NCBI GenBank assembly: GCA_030636965.1
Contig: DAOVVW010000081.1
Coordinates: 1 to 5,786 of the forward strand
Source of the DNA: Pseudomonadota bacterium
GTDB lineage: Bacteria > BMS3Abin14
Reading direction: 5' to 3'
DNA length: 5,786 nt
Both the position numbers and the translations under genes were made by a program. Positions 1 to 5,531 of the stretch are shown in pieces (the stretch's first letter is position 1; every line of letters starts with the position of its first letter). A model generated the notes under the pieces. That model had not been told where the DNA came from and did not search any database. It was given only the letters and a program-made list of their open reading frames with translations.

Positions 1-963
1 AACGACGTTATCCCTTCAGCCATGCACATTGCAGCGAGGCTGCAGGCGGGCGAGGAGCTCATACCGGCCCTTGTCGCCCTCAGAGATTCCCTGATTCAGA
101 AGTCTGAGGAGTTTGAGGACGTTATCAAGGTCGGCAGGACCCACATGCAGGACGCAGTTCCCGTGACCCTTGGACAGGAATTTTCCGCATGGGCATCACA
201 GGTTCGTAACGGGATCGTCAGAATAAGGGATACATTCAACGGTCTGGAGGGCATCCCACTCGGAGGCACGGCGGTTGGAACAGGGCTTAACTCTCATCCC
301 GACTTTGGAAAGAAGGCAGCGGCATTTATTGCAGATGAAACAAAGGTAAAATTCAGGACTTCCGATAACATTTTTGCTGATATAGGCGGGAAGGACGCCC
401 TGTCTTCACTTTCGGGGGTCCTTTCTGTTCTGAGTACATCTCTGATAAAAATAGCATCAGACATTCGTTTCCTGGCATCCGGCCCCTTTACCGGAATAGG
501 TGAGATAAACCTTCCGGCCGTTCAGCCAGGATCATCGATCATGCCGGGGAAGGTTAATCCAGTGATACTGGAATCCGTGATCCAGGCCGCTTTCAGGGTC
601 GTTGGGAACAATGTTACTGTTTCCATGGCAAACTCCTCCGGAAATCTTGAGCTTAACGTTTCTATGCCCCTGATGGGATATGTGCTTACCGAATCCATAA
701 CACTCCTTGCCGGAACAAGCCGGATAATGTCCGAAAAATGCGTTTCCGGAATTGAAGTAAATCGCGACAGATGCTCTTTGCTAATGGAAAAAAGCCTGGC
801 ACTGGTAACGCCTCTCGCACAAAAGATCGGTTATGACAAGGCCGCGGAAATTGCGAAAGAGGCTAAGATAACAGGGAAATCTATAAGAGATATAGCTTTG
901 GAAAAACAAGTACTTGAACCTGATGTGTTAAAGGAGATTCTAGATCCGGAAAAGATGGTCTAA
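1..963 (+). CDS. fumC: Class II fumarate hydratase (fumarase C), 3' part
   Basis: Fumarase interconverts fumarate and L-malate in the TCA cycle as a cytoplasmic homotetramer. The reading frame is open from base 1 (it begins NDVIPSAMHIA), so the gene starts upstream and the ATG at 22 is internal. Visible family marks, numbered from the first codon in the window, are RTHMQD (acid-base His48), GGTAVGTGLNSHP, and the signature GSSIMPGKVN at 177-186 with the catalytic-loop Ser178, Lys184 and Asn186. A constant offset of 140 places these on E. coli FumC His188, Ser318, Lys324 and Asn326 (from memory), so about 140 N-terminal residues are missing and the full protein would be near 460 residues. The C-terminal GYDKAAEIAK segment and the GTGLNSHP stretch favour fumarase over the related aspartate ammonia-lyase, although MPGKVNPVI has an aspartase flavour. 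The stop TAA is followed by repeats with no clear terminator. Confidence 0.88.
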   Translation, partial: NDVIPSAMHIAARLQAGEELIPALVALRDSLIQKSEEFEDVIKVGRTHMQDAVPVTLGQEFSAWASQVRNGIVRIRDTFNGLEGIPLGGTAVGTGLNSHPDFGKKAAAFIADETKVKFRTSDNIFADIGGKDALSSLSGVLSVLSTSLIKIASDIRFLASGPFTGIGEINLPAVQPGSSIMPGKVNPVILESVIQAAFRVVGNNVTVSMANSSGNLELNVSMPLMGYVLTESITLLAGTSRIMSEKCVSGIEVNRDRCSLLMEKSLALVTPLAQKIGYDKAAEIAKEAKITGKSIRDIALEKQVLEPDVLKEILDPEKMV

Positions 964-1050
964 TTGAAATGTTGGACATTGGAAAATTGAAATTGGAGCA
1001 TTGGAAATTGGGGTGAGATCATTAGAGCATTAGAAATTAGAACATTAGAC
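964..1050. repeat. Degenerate 7-8 nt repeat array (TTRGAAA / TTRGARCA type)
   Basis: The spacer directly after the fumarase stop is built from related short units such as TTGGACA, TTGGAAA, TTGGAGCA, TTAGAGCA, TTAGAAA and TTAGAACA, mostly 7 or 8 nt long, interrupted once around 1011-1020. The first half uses TTGG units and the second half TTAG units. Bases 1021-1041 are identical to bases 1795-1815 on the other side of the toxin-antitoxin pair. No coding potential or stable hairpin is evident. Function is unknown; it looks like slippage-prone intergenic repeat DNA. Confidence 0.75.
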
Positions 1051-1063
1051 ACCAGTTAATGAT

Positions 1064-1126
1064 TTACTACTCACGAATAACCAATCACTAATTACTCATC
1101 ACGCGTCACTCATTACGCGTCACGAT
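1064..1126. repeat. Heptanucleotide tandem array, nine units (TYACKCR-like)
   Basis: From 1064 the sequence divides into nine consecutive 7-mers in strict phase. They include TTACTAC, TCACGAA, TCACTAA, TTACTCA, TCACGCG, TCACTCA, TTACGCG and TCACGAT; the third, TAACCAA, fits less well. Nearly all share T-Y-A-C at positions 1-4. The array ends 8 nt before the toxin stop codon, so it lies just downstream of the toxin-antitoxin pair and downstream of fumarase. No role can be read from the sequence. Confidence 0.8.
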
Positions 1127-1133
1127 ATAAACC

Positions 1134-1412
1134 CTACTTCTTCCTCGCTTCCGTCTTGTCGTAAACATCCTTTCGACGGCGGATTCCGAGAACGATTACC
1201 CTGGTTTCATCGATTCTGTAAACGATTCGATACTCACCCACCCTCAGCTTCCAGTAGCCCTTCAGAGTCTTCCGGAGCGGTTCTCCATATTCATGGGGTG
1301 CAGTCATGAGGCGCGTTTCGATTGCTTTTCTAATTCGATCCTTTAGTTTCCTGTCGATCTTAGGGAGGTCTTTATCCTTAACCGAACTGTGATATTTAAT
1401 CTCGAACAACAT
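1134..1412 (-). CDS. RelE/ParE-family toxin
   Basis: This is a small basic protein of 92 residues from the chosen start, typical in length for RelE/ParE toxins, most of which are ribosome-dependent mRNA interferases or gyrase poisons. It has the family layout: an N-terminal strand (MLFEIKYHSSV), a lysine/arginine-rich helical pair (KIDRKLKDRIRKAIETRL), the GEPLRKTLKGYWKLRVGEYRIVYRI core, and the C-terminal strand with RRRKDVYDK, whose Arg and Tyr are in the usual catalytic area. It lies downstream of the RHH antitoxin gene on the same strand. An in-frame ATG ten codons earlier (1442) exists, but those ten residues are mostly encoded by the inserted repeat at 1423-1480, so 1412 is taken as the ancestral start. 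Neither start now has a good Shine-Dalgarno site; the likely original one (GGAAGGA, about 1489-1483) lies in the antitoxin tail and is now displaced. The target of the toxin cannot be told. Confidence 0.85.
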   Translation of the reverse strand: MLFEIKYHSSVKDKDLPKIDRKLKDRIRKAIETRLMTAPHEYGEPLRKTLKGYWKLRVGEYRIVYRIDETRVIVLGIRRRKDVYDKTEARKK

Positions 1413-1422
1413 TGATGTTAGT

Positions 1423-1480
1423 GTCGTAAAAAGTCCATCCATGGCTTTTTACTTGGCGGAAAGCGAAAAGTGTCATTTTC
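1423..1480 (+). mobile_element. 58-bp fragment of MITE-like element inside the toxin-antitoxin pair
   Basis: This stretch matches 5531-5588, the left end of the element at 5532-5670, at 54 of 58 positions without gaps. The first 30 bases are identical. It contains the hairpin GTAAAAAG ... CTTTTTAC with an inner CCA/TGG pairing, but only part of the second hairpin and no right terminal repeat, so it is a one-ended fragment or short derivative. It fills almost the whole gap between antitoxin and toxin, and it overlaps two bases of the antitoxin stop codon. Confidence 0.85.
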
Positions 1481-1709
1481 AATCCTTCCAGGTTTCCTCG
1501 TGGTTGCTCAGATCAGCTTCTTTAAGCGTCTTTTCCCTGGACTCGGCAAAAGCTGCAAGAGCTGCATCCTCCCGCAATTCCAAAGCCTCTCTTATAAGAT
1601 CCCTGCTCACCATTGATAGAGACAGGCCATCCTTTTCCGCCAACTCTCTGATAATTCGGTATAAGGGTTCTTCAAGGACAACGTTTATTCTTGGGTTCTT
1701 TGTTGGCAT
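1479..1709 (-). CDS. Ribbon-helix-helix antitoxin
   Basis: The 76-residue protein has the RHH (CopG/MetJ-like) layout: a beta strand near residues 7-13 (RINVVLE), helix A about 15-28 (PLYRIIRELAEKDG), a turn, and helix B about 30-46 (LSMVSRDLIREALEL). An acidic, flexible C-terminal tail, probably the toxin-binding part, ends in NHEETWKD. Such proteins bind operator DNA as dimers and neutralise the cognate RelE/ParE toxin, which follows on the same strand. The start is well fixed by a strong GGAGGTGA ribosome binding site. The stop TGA is formed across the junction with the inserted repeat: only its first base is native, and without the insert the frame would add one Tyr and stop at TAA. Autoregulation through the palindrome at 1729-1748 is likely. 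Confidence 0.87.
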   Translation of the reverse strand: MPTKNPRINVVLEEPLYRIIRELAEKDGLSLSMVSRDLIREALELREDAALAAFAESREKTLKEADLSNHEETWKD

Positions 1710-1712
1710 AAA

Positions 1713-1720
1713 TCACCTCC
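1713..1720 (-). promoter_or_regulatory. Strong Shine-Dalgarno site of the antitoxin gene
   Basis: On the minus strand GGAGGTGA precedes the ATG at 1709, with seven bases between the GGAG core and the start codon. It is a near-perfect complement of the 16S rRNA tail and is much stronger than anything ahead of the toxin, in keeping with an excess of antitoxin synthesis. Confidence 0.85.
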
Positions 1721-1728
1721 GAAATAAA

Positions 1729-1748
1729 GTGTAACACTTATGTTACAC
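1729..1748. promoter_or_regulatory. Palindromic operator, probable RHH antitoxin binding site
   Basis: GTGTAACA and TGTTACAC form a perfect 8-bp inverted repeat separated by CTTA. It lies 19 bp upstream of the antitoxin ATG, where an autoregulatory operator of a toxin-antitoxin pair is expected. A nested smaller symmetry (AAGTG TAA CACTT, 1727-1739) overlaps it, which could offer two adjacent dimer sites. Binding itself is inference. Confidence 0.6.
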
Positions 1749-1780
1749 CTTGGCTATTGTAATTTACGCTATACTTTTAT

Positions 1781-1817
1781 TTAGAACATTGGAAATTAGA
1801 GCATTAGAAATTAGAGT
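1781..1817. repeat. Second copy of the TTRGAAA-type repeat
   Basis: Units TTAGAACA, TTGGAAA, TTAGAGCA, TTAGAAA and TTAGAGT run in series. Bases 1795-1815 repeat 1021-1041 exactly in the same orientation, so the toxin-antitoxin pair and its operator lie between two direct copies. It sits in the presumed upstream region of the aconitase gene. A weak -10-like TATACT at 1770-1775 just precedes it, but I see no matching -35 at normal spacing. Confidence 0.75.
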
Positions 1818-1827
1818 TAAACGCCTG

Positions 1828-1844
1828 CCACGCCAGAGGCGTGG
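1828..1844 (+). promoter_or_regulatory. GC-rich hairpin in the aconitase leader
   Basis: CCACGCC, loop AGA, GGCGTGG form a perfect 7-bp GC-rich stem 64 bases before the aconitase ATG. No T-run follows, so it is not a standard intrinsic terminator. It could be a 5'-UTR structure, a protein-binding palindrome, or a scattered palindromic repeat. No named riboswitch fold is recognised. Confidence 0.45.
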
Positions 1845-1908
1845 TTGGACCTTGGACGGAATAAGAGCCCAGAGCCTATAGCCTGTTTCACCATACGAGG
1901 AGAACCGT

Positions 1909-4707
1909 ATGACAAATGATGAATACGGAAACTTGAATTTCGATCCCAGAGACACATTGAAGGTCGGCAAGGAATCCTATGTCATATACCGCCTTGATTC
2001 CCTGGAGAAAATGGGTATTGCCAAAATTGGCAGACTTCCCTTCTCCATCAGGGTCCTTCTGGAGAATCTCCTGCGCAGTTCCTTTTCCGGGACAGGAACC
2101 CTGGACGACGTGAAGCGCCTTGCTGCCTGGGAACATGACGGTAAGGACAGGAAAAGTATCCCGTTCATGCCCGCCAGGGTCGTCCTTCAGGATTTTACCG
2201 GTGTTCCGGCTGTTGTAGACCTTGCGGCCATGCGATCGGCAATAGCGCGAATGGGGGGCGATCCTTCTCTGATAAATTCAGCTGTCCCGGCCGACCTGGT
2301 GATAGACCATTCGGTACAGGTGGACTATTACGGTACCGGGGATGCATATCAATTGAACACGAAGCTGGAAACCGAACGGAATATCGAGAGATACTCCACA
2401 CTGAAATGGGCCCAGAAAGCATTCACCAACTTCAGAGTAGTTCCACCGGGCACTGGAATCGTACACCAGGTAAACCTTGAGTACCTGGGCGAGGTTGTAA
2501 CGACACGTAGTGTCAACGGTGAACTATCGGCATTTCCCGATACCCTCGTGGGAACTGATTCCCACACTACAATGATCAACGGTCTGGGTATCCTTGGCTG
2601 GGGAGTGGGAGGTATCGAAGCTGAAGCTGTCCTCCTCGGACAGCCTTACTTTATGCTCATCCCCGAGGTTGTGGGAATGAAGCTGACAGGGAGCCTCCCT
2701 GAAGGAACTACCTCAACTGACCTCGTCCTCTATATCACCGAATTCCTGAGAGAAGCAGGTGTTGTTGGCCGTTTCGTAGAATTTTTCGGTCCAGGCCTTT
2801 CTACTCTTTCCCTCCCTGACAGGGCCACTATTTCCAACATGTCGCCGGAGTACGGCGCGACCATGACTTTTTTCCCCGTGGACCACAAGACCCTCAGCTA
2901 TCTCTCCCAGACCGGACGTCCCAGCTCTCTAATAAGCATGGTCGAAAAATACACAGTGGAGCAGAGATTGTTTCACACAGAGGACGAACACGAACCGGAT
3001 TTTACCAGGGCCTATGAATTTGACCTCTCTGGTGTGGAGCCTACCCTGGCCGGTCCGCGGAAACCCCATGAGCGTGTCCCCCTGGACAAAATGAAAGAAG
3101 CGTTTATGACGAACCTTCCCGAGATGCTCGGAGATGGAATAACATCTGATGCCGACAATTTTACCGACTGTGGGTCCTGGACCGATGAAGGAGGATCATC
3201 AGTGGGTGCACCGGAGAACTGTGCATGCCCTGCGGAGCCCAGGAACATCTGCTGTGAAGTCCCGATAGAACTTTCGGGTGAGAAATTATCTGTCAGCGAC
3301 GGGTCTGTCGTTATCGCGGCTATAACAAGCTGCACTAACACATCCAACCCTTCTGTGATGGTCGGTGCGGGTCTTCTTGCGAAAAAAGCCGTAGAGAAGG
3401 GCCTTTCCAGCAGATCCTGGGTGAAAACAAGCATGGCTCCAGGATCCAAAATCGTCACCCGATACCTGGAAAAATCCGGGCTTATATCTCCGTTGGAGGC
3501 CCTGGGTTTTAATGTAGTGGGCTACGGATGTACGACCTGCATAGGCAACAGCGGGCCCCTACATCCTGAGATCCTTAACTGTATAGAGGAAAATCAGCTC
3601 ATTACAGCGGCAGTTCTATCAGGTAACAGAAACTACGAAGCCAGGATCAATCCCCATATCAGGGCAAACTACCTGGCTTCCCCCATCCTGGTGGTTGCTT
3701 ATGCACTGGCGGGAAAAGTTGATATGGACCTCATGAATGAACCCATAGCCGATGATACCGACGGCAACCCCGTTTACCTGAGAGACCTCTGGCCATCTGA
3801 GGAAGAGATCTCAGCTATCCTGGCCGGTTCCCTGGAATCAGGCATGTTCAAGTCTACTTACGATCACGTCTTCGAGGGCGATGAGAACTGGGATCTCATC
3901 GAAGTACCTGAAGCCAGCATGTATAATTGGAACCCGGAAGCCACATATGTGCAGGAACCCCCATTTTTTCAGGAAATGCCGCACGACCCCCCTGCCCTCC
4001 CCAACATCAAGGGCGCCAGGGTACTGGCAATCTTTGGTGATACCCTGACTACAGACCATATATCGCCAGCTGGAACCATCCCGCCGGACAGCCCGGCTGG
4101 TCAGTATCTTATTGGACTGGGAATTGAACAGGAGGATTTCAACAGCTTCGGCTCGCGGCGGGGCAATCATGAAGTCATGATGAGAGGCACTTTCGGAAAT
4201 ATCAGGATCAAAAACCTGATGGTGGACCAGGTTGGGAACTGGACACTCCACAGACCGTCAGGGGACCTGTTAACGATATACGATGCCGCGATGCGATACC
4301 ACGAGGAGAAAACTCCCCTTGTTGTCCTTGGCGGAAAGGAATATGGAGCTGGAAGCTCGCGGGACTGGGCTGCAAAAGGAACATCCCTGCTCGGTGTGAA
4401 AGCAGTAATTGCTGAATCGTATGAACGCATTCACCGCAGCAACCTGGTTGGCATGGGAGTTCTCCCACTACAGTTCACAAACGGCCAGGGCGCTCTGACA
4501 CTGGGCCTGGACGGCACCGAAACGCTGGATATCTTCGGCATTGAAGACCTTACACCTGACAGTACAATCTCAGTAACGGCCCTCAAGGCAAATGGAGATA
4601 CGGCTAATTTCGATGCCATTGTCAGGCTGGAAAGCGAGGTTGATCTGGAATACTACAAGCATGGGGGTATCTTGAATTATGTTCTGAGAGAATTTCTTGC
4701 TAAATGA
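1909..4707 (+). CDS. acnA: Aconitate hydratase, AcnA/IRP1 type
   Basis: Aconitase converts citrate to isocitrate through cis-aconitate with a [4Fe-4S] cluster in the cytoplasm. The 932-residue protein matches the AcnA/IRP1 family throughout: QDFTGVPAVVDL from Gln94, DHS at 133, VGTDSHTTMINGLG from 214, cluster ligands Cys475 (SCTNTSNP), Cys541 and Cys544 (GYGCTTCIGNSGP), SGNRN with Arg574, the swivel domain with GSRRGNHEVMMRGTF from 748, and GAGSSRDWAAKG with catalytic Ser816 and Arg818. Ligand spacing (66 and 69) equals that of IRP1 437/503/506. The protein is about 40 residues longer than E. coli AcnA; most of the excess is one insert near 400-455 holding Cys421, 438, 440, 448 and 449. Start choice: GAGGAG at 1897-1902, six bases before the ATG. 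Like other AcnA proteins it could bind mRNA when the cluster is lost, but nothing here shows that. Confidence 0.96.
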   Translation: MTNDEYGNLNFDPRDTLKVGKESYVIYRLDSLEKMGIAKIGRLPFSIRVLLENLLRSSFSGTGTLDDVKRLAAWEHDGKDRKSIPFMPARVVLQDFTGVPAVVDLAAMRSAIARMGGDPSLINSAVPADLVIDHSVQVDYYGTGDAYQLNTKLETERNIERYSTLKWAQKAFTNFRVVPPGTGIVHQVNLEYLGEVVTTRSVNGELSAFPDTLVGTDSHTTMINGLGILGWGVGGIEAEAVLLGQPYFMLIPEVVGMKLTGSLPEGTTSTDLVLYITEFLREAGVVGRFVEFFGPGLSTLSLPDRATISNMSPEYGATMTFFPVDHKTLSYLSQTGRPSSLISMVEKYTVEQRLFHTEDEHEPDFTRAYEFDLSGVEPTLAGPRKPHERVPLDKMKEAFMTNLPEMLGDGITSDADNFTDCGSWTDEGGSSVGAPENCACPAEPRNICCEVPIELSGEKLSVSDGSVVIAAITSCTNTSNPSVMVGAGLLAKKAVEKGLSSRSWVKTSMAPGSKIVTRYLEKSGLISPLEALGFNVVGYGCTTCIGNSGPLHPEILNCIEENQLITAAVLSGNRNYEARINPHIRANYLASPILVVAYALAGKVDMDLMNEPIADDTDGNPVYLRDLWPSEEEISAILAGSLESGMFKSTYDHVFEGDENWDLIEVPEASMYNWNPEATYVQEPPFFQEMPHDPPALPNIKGARVLAIFGDTLTTDHISPAGTIPPDSPAGQYLIGLGIEQEDFNSFGSRRGNHEVMMRGTFGNIRIKNLMVDQVGNWTLHRPSGDLLTIYDAAMRYHEEKTPLVVLGGKEYGAGSSRDWAAKGTSLLGVKAVIAESYERIHRSNLVGMGVLPLQFTNGQGALTLGLDGTETLDIFGIEDLTPDSTISVTALKANGDTANFDAIVRLESEVDLEYYKHGGILNYVLREFLAK

Positions 4708-4752
4708 TATTCCTGGTCTCTGTATTCATAGCTATTTTCTAATGAGATTCAA

Positions 4753-4815
4753 GTTGTTGGTTGTTAGTTGATAGTTGTTGGTTTTACTAACAACTAACCA
4801 CTATCAACATGCAAC
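4753..4815. repeat. Heptanucleotide array that inverts at its centre
   Basis: Nine 7-mers in strict phase: GTTGTTG, GTTGTTA, GTTGATA, GTTGTTG, a transition GTTTTAC, then TAACAAC, TAACCAC, TATCAAC and a looser ATGCAAC. The right units are reverse complements or near-complements of the left ones, so 4767-4783 can pair with 4792-4808 at 15 of 17 positions around an 8-nt loop. It lies between the convergent aconitase and Hcp-like genes, where a bidirectional terminator would be useful, but it lacks a GC-rich stem and a T-tract. Confidence 0.75.
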
Positions 4816-4823
4816 TGGACAGA

Positions 4824-5330
4824 CTACGGTTTCTCCACCGGGGACACCTTGTATCTTCCCATTGTGTAGCGCATGTTGACTCTTTCGAGGCTTTTTCCCT
4901 TACTTTTCCCGGCGTGAATAATCGAGATAATTATAACATCCTTCAGAGTGAAGACGATGTGCTGTACAAGGTCGGTATGAGGACGGTCAACTTCCAGTCT
5001 GACCTCTGGAATGATTGTTCCGTTGGCACTCAGAGAATATAGCTGGGACGATGTGTCATCTATGTATTTGTCCACCGAAAAGTTGCTCATGTTCACTCTC
5101 CCCGCCTTGCTCTGGGAAGAGAGGGCGCGTGCCATTACACGTCCCAGGCGGTAGTTCTGTATGTCTATCCACTGGTTTTCATGCTCACTTACTGTATCTT
5201 CAGCTGCTGTTTCAAAGTTAATCTGTATATAACATCCCGCATCAGCAGTTCGATACATAATGAAAATTGCGGTAATACCTATCAAGAAAGTTACAGGTAC
5301 CAGCCGCTTAACTTTTGCCTTTCTGCACAT
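4824..5330 (-). CDS. Hcp-like (type VI secretion tube family) protein with an export signal
   Basis: The 168-residue protein has a basic N-terminus (MCRKAKVKR), a hydrophobic stretch at about 10-26 and a likely signal peptidase site after ADA (residue 31). The rest resembles the Hcp fold of type VI secretion tubes. GRVNMSNFSVDKYID (77-91) parallels the Hcp GKVNVQDLSFTKYID segment; NGTIIPEVRLEV (103-114), HIVFTLKDVIIISI (124-137) and a final beta strand RYKVSP follow in family order. Canonical Hcp has no signal peptide, and no other type VI genes are visible, so this is probably an exported Hcp-fold protein of unknown job. Cys33 is preceded by Asp-Ala-Gly, a poor lipobox. The ATG at 5330 is the first in frame, with GAGG about ten bases upstream; the frame stays open further upstream but without ATG. 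It converges on acnA. Confidence 0.75.
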   Translation of the reverse strand: MCRKAKVKRLVPVTFLIGITAIFIMYRTADAGCYIQINFETAAEDTVSEHENQWIDIQNYRLGRVMARALSSQSKAGRVNMSNFSVDKYIDDTSSQLYSLSANGTIIPEVRLEVDRPHTDLVQHIVFTLKDVIIISIIHAGKSKGKSLERVNMRYTMGRYKVSPVEKP

Positions 5331-5385
5331 GAAGCAGAATCCTCGCAGAGACCAAAAAGAATCAAAACATTGTGAACGTACACTA

Positions 5386-5414
5386 ATTATGATTGGTTTG
5401 TCCGACTATGACAA
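5386..5414 (-). promoter_or_regulatory. Sigma70-type promoter of the Hcp-like gene
   Basis: On the minus strand TTGTCA (5414-5409) and CATAAT (5391-5386) are separated by exactly 17 bases, each differing from consensus at one position. Transcription would begin near 5379, giving a leader of about 50 bases before the ATG at 5330. Confidence 0.6.
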
Positions 5415-5531
5415 CTGTGTATCCGCGAATATAATACCCTACTACATTGGTGCTGTAATTCAAATCAGTTCCAGGCATCAGGCTTCTGGTTATTCCAAAA
5501 GATATAATTTTCAAAAGTAATATTGATAGGG
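5415..5531. other. Non-coding stretch with no recognised feature
   Basis: This is part of the 435-base gene-free region 5331-5765. I see no convincing gene, RNA or repeat here. A plus-strand open frame crossing it from 5260 has no ribosome binding site, overlaps the Hcp-like gene antisense, and has no recognisable domain. Confidence 0.4.

Noticed and set aside
1..963. Aspartate ammonia-lyase as an alternative to fumarase
   Set aside because: The NPVI after the signature is aspartase-like, but GGTAVGTGLNSHP, LASGP-x-TGIGEI and the GYDKAAEIAK tail fit fumarase better. The N-terminal third is outside the window, so this is not absolute.
964..1126. CRISPR array in the repeat-rich spacer
   Set aside because: Units are about 7 nt and contiguous, with no unique spacers and no cas genes in the window.
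1441..1734. Plus-strand open frame of 97 codons over the antitoxin gene
   Set aside because: It is antisense to the clear RHH antitoxin, begins inside the inserted repeat, has no ribosome binding site and no recognisable domain.
3012..3458. Minus-strand open frame of 148 codons inside aconitase
   Set aside because: It is a shadow of the strongly conserved aconitase frame, with no start signal and no family resemblance.
4708..4815. Intrinsic terminator between aconitase and the Hcp-like gene
   Set aside because: The only stem is AT-rich, imperfect and without a T-tract. It is better described as an inverted heptad array.
5232..5238. Lipoprotein signal at Cys33 of the Hcp-like protein
   Set aside because: The residues before the cysteine are Asp-Ala-Gly; Asp at -3 does not fit a lipobox, so a normal signal peptidase site after ADA is preferred.
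5260..5520. Plus-strand open frame of 86 codons upstream of the MITE-like element
   Set aside because: It overlaps the Hcp-like gene and its promoter on the other strand, lacks a Shine-Dalgarno site and shows no domain.
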